From Streptomyces sp. SKN60 (lineage in GTDB: Bacteria > Actinomycetota > Actinomycetes > Streptomycetales > Streptomycetaceae), in the NCBI RefSeq assembly GCF_026236535.1, contig NZ_JAHTMW010000002.1, positions 310,001 to 374,000 on the forward strand: 64,000 bases of DNA. Reading direction: 5' to 3'. Each line of letters opens with the position of its first letter. Position 1 is the first letter of the stretch. Below the pieces are notes generated by a model that was given only the letters and a program-made list of their open reading frames with translations, had not been told where the DNA came from and did no database searches. A program made the translations under genes and the position numbers. Below, piece by piece: positions 43,781-53,662 of the stretch.

Positions 43781-44701
43781 CTACGCGGTACCCGCACCCG
43801 GCGCCGTCGCAGAAGCGGTCGCGGCGGCCGTGGGTGGAGCGGCCGTGACTGCCTCGCGGTCGGGCGCGAGCGGGTCGGTCACCGTGCCGGACTCCTCGTC
43901 GAAGAGCCCCTGCGCCAGCCTGGTCACCGCTGCGGGGACCGGCGGCGCCAGGTCGGCCACAGCTCGGAGACCGGACAGGGCGTCGTCGGGTCGCACGGCA
44001 GGTGCTACGTGCCGAACAACCAGCCGCAGTATCGCACAGGCGCTGTCCAGCGGCCTATCACCCTGGGGATCGCCCTGGGCGGGGGCCGCGGTCAGTTCCA
44101 CGACGGCACCGCGGGTGTCGAAGGTGCGGATTCCGTTCTTGGTCTTGCGCTGTACTTCCACGGTCTCGGCCGCGAGAAACGCCTCGGCGGCCTTGCGGGC
44201 CGTGTCGGTGTCGACCCCGTCGAGCCGCAGCTCCCACACGGAGGCGGTGAGCCGGTCGGCGAGGCCGGAGGTCCGGGCCTCGACGGCGTCGACGATGTCG
44301 AGGCCGGTCGGCATGGACTCGTCGAGCATGGCCCGCAGGGTCTCCGGGTCGCGGGTCGCGGTGAGCGCGATCTCCAGGTACTCGGCCTCGGAGCCGGTGC
44401 CCGTCGGTGCGGCGTTGGCGTACGACACCTTCGGGTGCGGGGTGAAGCCGGCCGAGTACGCCATGGGCACCTCGGCACGGCGCAGTGCGCGCTCGAAGGC
44501 GCGCTGGAAGTCACGGTGGCTGGTGAACCGGAGGCGGCCGCGCTTGGTGTAGCGCAGTCGGATGCGCTGCACCGCCGGTGCGGGCGGCGGGCCTTCGGGC
44601 TGTCGCTTGCCCAGTGGTTCTTCTCCTCGGTGCGGGGCGGGCGCGGCCGTCCGCGCCGCCCTCGAAATGCGGTGGTGCCCTGGGGGTCCCGCCCGGCTCA
44701 C
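43781..44701 (-). CDS. TIGR03936 family radical-SAM-associated protein (DUF2344)
   Basis: 306 residues from the GTG chosen. The conserved domain begins IRLRYTKRGRLRFTSHRDFQ, then AFERALRRAEVPMAYSAGFT, PHPKVSYANAAPTGTGSEAE, YLEIALTATRDPETLRAMLD and VWELRLDGVDTDTARKAAEA. It lacks a radical-SAM Cys motif; it is the usual partner of TIGR03960 proteins, and in some species is fused to them. GTG 44699-44701 overlaps the upstream stop (GTGA). A CTG at 44612-44614, with GAGGAG 8 bases upstream, would give a more family-like N-terminus (GKRQPEG), so the first 29 residues are doubtful. Reaction unknown; rne is the next gene downstream. Confidence 0.9.
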   Translation of the reverse strand: MSRAGPPGHHRISRAARTAAPAPHRGEEPLGKRQPEGPPPAPAVQRIRLRYTKRGRLRFTSHRDFQRAFERALRRAEVPMAYSAGFTPHPKVSYANAAPTGTGSEAEYLEIALTATRDPETLRAMLDESMPTGLDIVDAVEARTSGLADRLTASVWELRLDGVDTDTARKAAEAFLAAETVEVQRKTKNGIRTFDTRGAVVELTAAPAQGDPQGDRPLDSACAILRLVVRHVAPAVRPDDALSGLRAVADLAPPVPAAVTRLAQGLFDEESGTVTDPLAPDREAVTAAPPTAAATASATAPGAGTA

Positions 44702-45906
44702 CCCTGCTTGTGCAGGGAGATCTCGGGTGCGGGCGCCGCGCCGGGGACGTTCGTTGTACTACCCAGAGTACGCGCACCCGCCACCTGCGGTTCCCCGCCC
44801 CGGTCCGGCTCCGCCCCGCCGACGAGCGCCCGCCAGGCGTCCCGCCGGGCCTGGCGGACGGTGTCGCGGGCCGACGCGAGCGCGGTGCGCGCGGCGTGGC
44901 GGGCCTGGGCGAGCGCGGTGCGGGCCGGGTTCCAGACGGCGTCGCGGATCCAGTGCCCGACGGGGGTGCAGACCTGGCGGTACGCCCAGGCGAGGGGCCT
45001 CCGGACCAGGTTGCGGCCCAGCCAGCGGAGGGGCTGGACGAGCAGGACGCGCAGCGCCCACCCGATCGCCCGCCCCACGGCCCGCGACACGAAGCCGGCG
45101 GCCCGCCAGCAGATCCCGATGGCGTCGCGGATCTCGCGCCCGAGCGGGGCGAGGAAGCGCCGCCAGAGCCAGCCGATGGGGCGGGCGATGCCGTACGTGA
45201 CGAAGGGCACGAGCAGATACCGCCAGAGGGCGGCGAACGGCCAGGCGACGACGATCCCGGTCCACCGCGCGGCGGCGGCGAGGCCGCGGCCGATCCGGAC
45301 GAGTCCCCAGGCCAGCCCCTGCCAGATCCCGCCGAAGAACCAGGCGAGCCCGCGCCCCAGGCCGGTGAACACCCAGGTCAGGCCCTGCCCCGTACGGGTG
45401 AGCAGCCACCCGATGCCCCGGCCCAGCGGCGCGAGCACCGCGCCGTACAGCCACACCAACGGCACGACAATCACGTACCGCCACAGCATCACCAGCGGCC
45501 AAGCGATGATCCGGCCGAGGCCGGTGAGCAGCCAGGCGAGCCCTCGGCCCAGGCCGGTGAACAGCCAGGCGAGCCCTCGCCCCAGGCCGGTGAACACCCA
45601 GGCCAGCCCGTGGCCCGTACGAGTGAGCAGCCACCCGATGCCCCGGCCCAGCGGGGCGAGCACCGCGCCGTACAGCCAGACCACCGGGGCGACGATCACG
45701 TACCGCCACAGCATGACGAAGGGCCAGGCGACGGCCCGGCCGACCGGGCGGAGGACGGCGCGGTCGAGGAAGCGGGCGGTGGCCTTGAGGGCGTCCCAGG
45801 TCATGCGGACCGGGAGGATCAGGACCAGCACGACGATCCGCACCGGGATGCGGATCAGGGCGTGCGGGGCGGCGGGCGGGGGCGGCGCCGGGTTTTCCGT
45901 GCTCAT
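44698..45906 (-). CDS. Trp-rich 11-residue-repeat protein, membrane/lipid associated, function unknown
   Basis: 402 residues. After a short Pro/Ala N-terminus and a hydrophobic helix (LIRIPVRIVVLVLILPVRM), most of the protein falls into 11-residue units such as LGRGIGWLLTR, TGHGLAWVFTG, LGRGLAWLFTG and LGRGLAWLLTG. A 57-residue block (A60-F116) recurs at A135-F191 nearly unchanged, and a degenerate third copy starts near 221. The C-terminal third becomes Arg/Ala-rich (PARTALAQARHAARTALASA), still 11-periodic. Such 11-mers build long amphipathic helices that lie on membranes. No enzymatic motif. Stop overlaps TIGR03936 gene (GTGA); a perfect terminator precedes its start by 15 bases and no Shine-Dalgarno is visible. 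Confidence 0.8.
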   Translation of the reverse strand: MSTENPAPPPPAAPHALIRIPVRIVVLVLILPVRMTWDALKATARFLDRAVLRPVGRAVAWPFVMLWRYVIVAPVVWLYGAVLAPLGRGIGWLLTRTGHGLAWVFTGLGRGLAWLFTGLGRGLAWLLTGLGRIIAWPLVMLWRYVIVVPLVWLYGAVLAPLGRGIGWLLTRTGQGLTWVFTGLGRGLAWFFGGIWQGLAWGLVRIGRGLAAAARWTGIVVAWPFAALWRYLLVPFVTYGIARPIGWLWRRFLAPLGREIRDAIGICWRAAGFVSRAVGRAIGWALRVLLVQPLRWLGRNLVRRPLAWAYRQVCTPVGHWIRDAVWNPARTALAQARHAARTALASARDTVRQARRDAWRALVGGAEPDRGGEPQVAGARTLGSTTNVPGAAPAPEISLHKQG

Positions 45907-45921
45907 GACGGGAGGGACGCA

Positions 45922-45959
45922 GACGGCCCGGCGGAGGGTTCTCCCTCCGCCGGGCCGTC
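45922..45959 (-). terminator. Perfect 17-bp hairpin between TIGR03960 gene and the Trp-rich repeat gene
   Basis: GACGGCCCGGCGGAGGG, loop (AGAA on the minus strand), exact complement. It lies 20 bases after the TIGR03960 stop and only 15 bases before the start of the next gene on the same strand, so there is no room for a separate promoter between hairpin and start codon. Confidence 0.85.
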
Positions 45960-45979
45960 ACCCGATCGCAATGCCGGGA

Positions 45980-47908
<1,929 letters not shown>

Positions 47909-47960
47909 CTCGAACCTTCGTGAGCTGGCAGGGGGGCGACTCTCAAGCGTACCCCGGTGC

Positions 47961-49487
47961 TCAGTGGCTCAGCGCCGCCCGGATTTCCGGGGCGGAGGCC
48001 CGCTCCCACAGCTCCGGGAGCGCGCGCTCGTCCGCGTCGCCGGCCGCCTGCTCGCGGCCGACCAGAACGCCCCAGGTGAAGGCGGACTCCCCGGCCTCGT
48101 GGGCCTCGGTCGCGAGGTCGAGGAGGGCGGCGCGGGCGACGACGCTGTCCTGGTGGTCGCCGAGGCAGGACTGGACGCGCTTCATGCGTTTGGCGAAGCG
48201 CTTGGCGGGCTTGCCGAGGGTGGGGGTGGCGGCCTCGCCGGCGTAGCGGGCGCGCTTGGCGGCCTTGCGGGCCTCGTGGAGGGCGAGGTCGCGCTCGGTG
48301 CCGGGGTCGAGGGCGAGGGCGAGGTCGACGCGGTCGGCGAGGCGGCGGTAGTCGCGCAGGACGGCCTCGGGGAGGGCCTTCTTCGCCTTCTTGCGGGCGG
48401 TGGGGCGCAGGGGCGGGGCGGCGAGGAGGGCGTCGAGGCGGTCGAGCAGGGCGAGGTGGCGGGCGGAGTCGAGGGCGACGAGGCCGCGGCTCTTCGCCTC
48501 GCCGCTCCTGGTGCTGTCCCAGGTCCGCAGCCGCCGGCGCGCCGGGCCGACGACGAGTGCGGGCGGCAGCGCGTCGAGCGCGGCGCTCAGCCGGGCCTGG
48601 AGCACCTCCTGGTCCCGGGCGTGCCCGAGCTCCCCGGCCAGCCACTTCAGCTCCTCGCCGACCGGGTCGGTGACGGTCCGGTCGAGGACCTTCCGGTACG
48701 TCTTGAACGCGCTGCGCAGGCGGCGGGCGGCGACGCGCATCTGGTGGACGGCGTCGGGGAGCTCGCGGCGGACGGCGGGGTCGAGGGCGACGAGTGCGTC
48801 GGCCTGGGTGCGTACGTACGCGAGCACGGCGGCCCCGGCGGTGCCGTCGCCCTCCGTCCCTTCCCCGGCCTCGGGCACGTCCGTACCCGTCTCCTCCAGC
48901 GCCCTCGCCAGTTTCGACGGGGACGACGAACGCCGGATGCCCGCCGTCTTCAAGCGCTTCTCGACCGCGTCGAGGAGGGCCTCGTCGGCGCCGGCCGTGT
49001 CGTCCGCCAGCTCGACCTCGATCTCGGTCCAGGTGGTGGCGGGGCCGGTGGGGAGGCGTTGGGCGTGGACGGTGTCCGTGGCGAGTTCGGCGAGGGGGGT
49101 GCCGTCCGCTGCGGCCAGGTGGCGGACGGCGCGGGAGGTGCGGAGGCGGACGACGGGGGCGACCGGCTCGTCGCGGACGCGGGAGCGGAGGAGCCCCGCC
49201 AGGGAGGGCGGGAGGCTCTCCGAGAGCGGGGCTCTGATCTCGTCGCGGATTCCGGTGGCGACCGGGAACTTGAGGTGCCAGCCGGCGTCCGCGCCGCCGG
49301 TGCGGCGGCGGAGGGTGAGGGAGGCGGCGGCGAGGCGCAGGTCCGGCGTGTCGTAGTAGACGGCGTCGAGTTCGGTGACGCCCTCGTCGTGGACGGCGGC
49401 CACGCCCCGGACCCCGGTCAGGTCCGGGAGCCGCACGTCGGAGCCGTCGGCCTCGTACTTCCGCTCGACCTCTCGTTTCTCCTCCAT
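47961..49487 (-). CDS. CYTH-CHAD domain protein
   Basis: 508 residues. The N-terminal CYTH domain carries the ExExK motif as EVERKYEAD, EGVTELDAVYYDTPDLRLAA, WHLKFPV and TTWTEIEVELAD. The C-terminal CHAD domain (about 225-505) is rich in conserved His/Lys/Arg: DAVHQMRVAARRLRSAFKTY, RTVTDPVGEELKWLAGELGHARD, LHEARKAAKRARYAGEA and RVQSCLGDHQD. CYTH enzymes handle triphosphates, and CHAD domains bind inorganic polyphosphate, so a role in polyphosphate metabolism or localisation is likely. ATG 49485-49487 with an A/G-rich start region. It stands alone between rodA and the radical SAM gene. Confidence 0.95.
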   Translation of the reverse strand: MEEKREVERKYEADGSDVRLPDLTGVRGVAAVHDEGVTELDAVYYDTPDLRLAAASLTLRRRTGGADAGWHLKFPVATGIRDEIRAPLSESLPPSLAGLLRSRVRDEPVAPVVRLRTSRAVRHLAAADGTPLAELATDTVHAQRLPTGPATTWTEIEVELADDTAGADEALLDAVEKRLKTAGIRRSSSPSKLARALEETGTDVPEAGEGTEGDGTAGAAVLAYVRTQADALVALDPAVRRELPDAVHQMRVAARRLRSAFKTYRKVLDRTVTDPVGEELKWLAGELGHARDQEVLQARLSAALDALPPALVVGPARRRLRTWDSTRSGEAKSRGLVALDSARHLALLDRLDALLAAPPLRPTARKKAKKALPEAVLRDYRRLADRVDLALALDPGTERDLALHEARKAAKRARYAGEAATPTLGKPAKRFAKRMKRVQSCLGDHQDSVVARAALLDLATEAHEAGESAFTWGVLVGREQAAGDADERALPELWERASAPEIRAALSH

Positions 49488-49511
49488 GAGACGAATCTAC
49501 GGCCGGAGGCC

Positions 49512-50711
49512 CTAGGCCGTCATCGGGCGCTGCACGCGGATCGACTGGAGCAGTCCGATCGCCACCCACACCGCGAACATCGACGAGCCGCCGTACGACA
49601 CGAAGGGCAGCGGGAGGCCGGCGACCGGCATGATGCCGAGCGTCATGCCGATGTTCTCGAAGGACTGGAAGGCGAACCAGGCGATGATGCCGGCGGCGAC
49701 GATCGTGCCGTACAGCTCCGTGGTCTCACGCGCTATCCGGCAGGCGCGCCACAGGATGACGCCGAGCAGGAAGAGGATGAGGCCCGCGCCGACGAAGCCG
49801 AGTTCCTCGCCCGCGACGGTGAAGACGAAGTCGGTCTGCTGTTCGGGGACGAACTGGCCGGTGGTCTGGGAGCCCTTGAAGAGCCCGGCGCCGAGCAGGC
49901 CGCCGGAGCCGATGGCGATACGGGCCTGGTTGGTGTTGTAGCCGACGCCGGCCGGGTCGAGGTCGGGGTTGGCGAAGGCGGCGAAGCGGTTGATCTGGTA
50001 CTCGTCGAGCATGCCGAGCGCGGTGACGAGCACCGCTCCCGCGACGCCCGCGCCGATCAGGCCGAGGACCCAGCGGTTGGAGGCGCCGGAGGCGAGCAGC
50101 ACGCCGAGCACGATGACCGCCATGACCATCACCGAGCCGAGGTCGGGCATCAGCATGACGATGCCCATCGGCAGGGCGGCGAGGCCCAGCGCCTTGGCGA
50201 CGGTGCGGTGGTCGGGATGGAGCTGGTCGCCGGCGTCGACCTTCGCGGCGAGCAGCATCGCCATCACCAGGATGATCGTGATCTTCACGAACTCGCTGGG
50301 CTGGAGCGAGAATCCGCCGCCGATCACGATCCACGCGTGCGCGCCGTTGATGGTCGCGCCGAGCGGGGTGAGGACGGCGAGGATCAGCAGGATCGAGATG
50401 CCGTAGAGGACCGGCACGGCCCCGCGCAGGGTGCGGTGGCCGAGCCAGATCGTGCCGACCATCAGGGCGAGCCCGATGCCGGTGTTGAGGACGTGCCGGA
50501 AGAGGAAGTAGTACGGGTCGCCCTGGTTGAGCGTGGTGCGGCCGCGGGTCGCGGACCACACGAGCAGCGAGCCGATCAGCGACAGCGCGAGCGCCGAGAG
50601 CAGGATCGGCCAGTCGAGCCGGCGTAGCACCGAGTCGCGGGCGGTGAGCTTGGCGAGGGTGCCGCGCTCGGGGGCGTAACGGGAGACGGAGAAGCCGTGG
50701 GGTGCGCTCAT
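49512..50711 (-). CDS. rodA: Rod shape-determining SEDS glycosyltransferase RodA
   Basis: 399 residues with about ten transmembrane helices. The SEDS signature LQPSEFVKITIILVMAMLLA, GINGAHAW-like ATINGAHAWIVIGGGFS, MLMPDLGSVMVMAVIVLGVL, NPDLDPAGVGYNTNQARIAI and FVPEQQTDFVFTVAGEELGF (catalytic Glu/Asp region) are present, and the C-terminal PLPFVSYGGSSMFAVWVAIG. It polymerises lipid II with PBP2. The start lies 5 bases after the pbp2 stop. It is the last gene of the mre cluster; the S. coelicolor counterpart is called sfr, from memory. Confidence 0.96.
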   Translation of the reverse strand: MSAPHGFSVSRYAPERGTLAKLTARDSVLRRLDWPILLSALALSLIGSLLVWSATRGRTTLNQGDPYYFLFRHVLNTGIGLALMVGTIWLGHRTLRGAVPVLYGISILLILAVLTPLGATINGAHAWIVIGGGFSLQPSEFVKITIILVMAMLLAAKVDAGDQLHPDHRTVAKALGLAALPMGIVMLMPDLGSVMVMAVIVLGVLLASGASNRWVLGLIGAGVAGAVLVTALGMLDEYQINRFAAFANPDLDPAGVGYNTNQARIAIGSGGLLGAGLFKGSQTTGQFVPEQQTDFVFTVAGEELGFVGAGLILFLLGVILWRACRIARETTELYGTIVAAGIIAWFAFQSFENIGMTLGIMPVAGLPLPFVSYGGSSMFAVWVAIGLLQSIRVQRPMTA

Positions 50712-50715
50712 CGGG

Positions 50716-52974
50716 TCAGAGCCTCCCTCGGTGGGTGGCGGGCGGGCCCGCGAGTTCCTGTGGGTCGTCGTCGGGCTTCTTCGCGGGGTCCGCCGGCGGG
50801 TCGGCGGGCGGGTCGGTCTGCTGGGTGCCGTCGGCCGTCGCCTTCTCCGGGTCGACCTTCCCGGCCTCCGGGTCGTACGGCTTGATCTTCGGCGCGTCGA
50901 TGGAGCCGTCGGCCTCGATCTTCGGCAGCGCCTTCTGCGGCTGCGGCAGGAGGGCCTTCTTCAGGTCCTGCTTGCCGGAGTCGTCGAGCCCGTACAGCGC
51001 GTCGTAGATGTTGCGCACGGCGGGGCCGGAGGCGCCGGAGCCCGTACCACCCTGGGCGATCGTCATGACGATCGCGTAGTCCTTGGTGTACGTGGCGAAC
51101 CAGGAGGTCGTCTGCTTGCCGTAGACCTCGGCGGTGCCCGTCTTGGCGTGCATCGGGATCTTGTCCTGCGGCCAGCCGCCGAACCGCCAGGCGGCCGTAC
51201 CGCGGGTGGCGACTCCCGCGAGGGCTTCGTCTATCAAGTCGCGGGTCTTGGCGTCGAACGGGAGCCTGCCGTGCGACTTGGGCGCGATCTCGTTCACGGT
51301 CTTGCCGTCGGCGCTGATGACGGCCTTGCCGACGCTGGGGTTCCACAGGGTGCCGCCGTTGGAGATGGCGGAGTAGATGGTGGCCATCTGGATGGGGGTG
51401 ACGAGGGTGTCGCCCTGTCCGATGGAGTAGTTGACGGAGTCACCGGCGCGCATCAGGTTGCCTTCGAGGCAGTTCTCGTAGGAGAGCTGCTGGACGTAGG
51501 TGCCGCCCTTCTTGCCGTTCTTGCACCACCAGTCCTTGTTGTCCTCCCAGAACTTCTGCTTCCACTGGCGGTCGGGGACGCGGCCGGTGACCTCGTTGGG
51601 GAGGTCGATGCCGGTCTCGGCGCCGAGGCCGAACTGGTGGGCCGTCTTGTAGAACCAGTCGCCCGGGTTCTTCTTCGGCTTCATCCCGCCGTCGCGCTGC
51701 CACTGCTGGTGGGCGAGGGCGTAGAAGACGGTGTCGCAGGAGACTTCGAGGGCGCGGCCGAGCGAGATCGGGCCGTGGTTCTGCGACTCGAAGTTCTTGA
51801 AGACCTGGTTGCCGATGGAGTACGAGCTGGTGCAGGGGTAGCGGCCGTCGAAGTCGTAGCCGGCGTTGACGGCGGCGGTGGTCGAGATGACCTTGAAGAT
51901 GGAGCCGGGGGCGGCCTGGCCCTGGATGGCCCGGTTGAGCAGCGGGAAGTTGGAGTTCTTGCCGGTGAGGGCCGCGTAGTCCTTCGCGGAGATGCCGCCG
52001 ACCCAGGCGTTGGGGTCGTAGTCGGGCTGCGAGGCCATGGCGACGACGCGGCCGGTCTTCGCCTCCATGACGACGACGGCGCCGGCGTCGGCCTTGTAGT
52101 TCTCGTTGGTGTTCTTGTCGAAGGTCTTGCGGGCCTCGACCATCGCGTTGTGCAGCTCCCATTCGGCGACCGCCTGGACGCGGGCGTCGATGGAGGTGAC
52201 GACGTTGGCGCCGGGCACGGCCTGGTCGCTCTTGGCCTGGCCGATGACCCGGCCGAGGTTGTCGACCTCGTAGCGGGTGACGCCGGCCTTGCCGCGCAGC
52301 TGCTTGTCGTAGGTGCGCTCAAGTCCGGAGCGGCCGACCTGGTCGGAGCGCAGATAGGGCGAGTCGGTGTCCTTGGCCTTCGTGATCTCTTCGTCGGTGA
52401 CGGGCGAGAGGTAGCCGAGGACCTGGGAGGTACGGGACTTGCCGGGGGCCGGGTAGCGCCGTACGGCGGCGGGCTCGGCGGTGATGCCGGGGAAGTCCTC
52501 GGCGCGCTCGCGGATCTGCAGGGCCTGCTGGGTGGTGGCCTCGTCGGTGACCGGGATCGGCTGGTAGGGCGACCCGTTCCAGCAGGGCTTGGGGGTCTTG
52601 GAGTCGCAGAGCCGGATCTTGTTGACGACCTCCTCGGGCTTCATGCCGAGGATGCCGGCGAGCCGGGTGAGGACGCCCTTGCCGTCGTCCTTCATCTTCA
52701 TCAGCTCGGTGCGCGAGGCGGAGACCACGAGCCGGGTCTCGTTGTCGGCGAGCGGCACGCCGCGGGCGTCCAGGATGGAGCCGCGGACGGCGGGCTGGAC
52801 GACCTGCTGGACGTGGTTGTTCTTGGCCTCGTCCGTGTACTCCTTGCCGTTGCGGATCTGGAGGTACCAGAGGCGTCCGCCGAGGGTGAAGAGCAGCGAG
52901 AAGACGAGGACCTGGATGACGACGAGCCGGATCTGGACCCGGGGGGTCCGCCCGGTCTCGGGGATGTTGCTCAT
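50716..52974 (-). CDS. mrdA: Penicillin-binding protein 2 (elongasome transpeptidase)
   Basis: 752 residues. One N-terminal transmembrane helix (LVVIQVLVFSLLFTLGGRLW) and a dimerisation domain with RGSILDARGVPLADNETRLV. The transpeptidase domain has the SxxK motif AAPGSIFKVISTT (~360), the SxN motif DSVNYSIGQGDTLV (~515) and KTG in HAKTGTAEVYGKQTTSWFA (~611). Two Cys pairs in the region 420-500 (WWCKNGKKGG, YENCLEGN) are typical of this actinobacterial form. The C-terminal ~60 residues are Pro/Asp/Lys-rich. It cross-links peptidoglycan with RodA. It lies between mreD and rodA. Confidence 0.96.
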   Translation of the reverse strand: MSNIPETGRTPRVQIRLVVIQVLVFSLLFTLGGRLWYLQIRNGKEYTDEAKNNHVQQVVQPAVRGSILDARGVPLADNETRLVVSASRTELMKMKDDGKGVLTRLAGILGMKPEEVVNKIRLCDSKTPKPCWNGSPYQPIPVTDEATTQQALQIRERAEDFPGITAEPAAVRRYPAPGKSRTSQVLGYLSPVTDEEITKAKDTDSPYLRSDQVGRSGLERTYDKQLRGKAGVTRYEVDNLGRVIGQAKSDQAVPGANVVTSIDARVQAVAEWELHNAMVEARKTFDKNTNENYKADAGAVVVMEAKTGRVVAMASQPDYDPNAWVGGISAKDYAALTGKNSNFPLLNRAIQGQAAPGSIFKVISTTAAVNAGYDFDGRYPCTSSYSIGNQVFKNFESQNHGPISLGRALEVSCDTVFYALAHQQWQRDGGMKPKKNPGDWFYKTAHQFGLGAETGIDLPNEVTGRVPDRQWKQKFWEDNKDWWCKNGKKGGTYVQQLSYENCLEGNLMRAGDSVNYSIGQGDTLVTPIQMATIYSAISNGGTLWNPSVGKAVISADGKTVNEIAPKSHGRLPFDAKTRDLIDEALAGVATRGTAAWRFGGWPQDKIPMHAKTGTAEVYGKQTTSWFATYTKDYAIVMTIAQGGTGSGASGPAVRNIYDALYGLDDSGKQDLKKALLPQPQKALPKIEADGSIDAPKIKPYDPEAGKVDPEKATADGTQQTDPPADPPADPAKKPDDDPQELAGPPATHRGRL

Positions 52975-52993
52975 GCTGCGGCTTCCCCCTGGG

Positions 52994-53662
52994 TCACAGT
53001 CGCTTGACTCCCTTGATGCGTCCGGCGCGTGAGGCGCGGGTGCGGGCGGCCTTGACGCGCAGGCCGCTGCGCTGGGTGCCGATCCGCAGGCCGGTGCCGG
53101 AGGACAGCCAGCCGGAGGCGACGTCGGCGCCGCTGCCGCCGTTGGTGTCGGCCAGCGGGTCGTTCTCCGCGCGCCGGGCGATCGCCATGATCAGCGGCAC
53201 GGTGAAGGGCGCGAGGAGCAGGTCGTAGAGGGCCGCGGTGAACAGCAGGAAGCCGAGGCCGACATGGCGGGCGGCGGTGTCGCCGACGAGGGCGCCGACG
53301 CCCGCGTAGAGCAGGGTGGAGCCGATCGCGGCGACGACGACCACGGTCATCGGGCCGGTGGCGGACTTGAGCCGGCCGTTCTCGGGCTTGGCGAGGCCGC
53401 ACAGATAGCCGACGACGCACAGCACCAGGGCGTAGCGCCCTGCGGCGTGGTCGGCGGGCGGCGCGAGGTCGGCGAGCAGTCCGGCGCTGAAGCCGGCGAG
53501 GGCGCCGGTGACGTGCCCGTACACGAGGGCGAGGGCGACGACGGTGAGCAGGACGAGGTCGGGGACGGCGCCGGGGAGCTGGAGGCGGGCGAGGACGGAG
53601 ACCTGGACGACGAGGGCGACGACGATCAGGGCGGCGGAGAGGAGGATGCGGTTGATCTTCAC
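52994..53662 (-). CDS. mreD: Rod shape-determining membrane protein MreD
   Basis: 222 residues with five or six transmembrane helices in the first ~170 residues (ILLSAALIVVALVVQVSVLA, LVLLTVVALALVYGHVTGAL, YALVLCVVGYLCGLAKPENG, TGPMTVVVVAAIGSTLLYAG) and a basic cytoplasmic C-terminal extension (RAENDPLADTNGGSG to the Arg/Lys-rich end), longer than E. coli MreD. GTG 53660-53662 overlaps the mreC stop (GTGA). It links MreC/MreB to PBP2/RodA. Confidence 0.93.
   Translation of the reverse strand: MKINRILLSAALIVVALVVQVSVLARLQLPGAVPDLVLLTVVALALVYGHVTGALAGFSAGLLADLAPPADHAAGRYALVLCVVGYLCGLAKPENGRLKSATGPMTVVVVAAIGSTLLYAGVGALVGDTAARHVGLGFLLFTAALYDLLLAPFTVPLIMAIARRAENDPLADTNGGSGADVASGWLSSGTGLRIGTQRSGLRVKAARTRASRAGRIKGVKRL

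Noticed and set aside
38752-43848. A 1698-codon plus-strand open frame opposite galU and rne
   Set aside because: It is the mirror of GC-biased coding on the minus strand (Gly/Leu/Val-rich, no domain), while the minus strand has two complete recognised genes.
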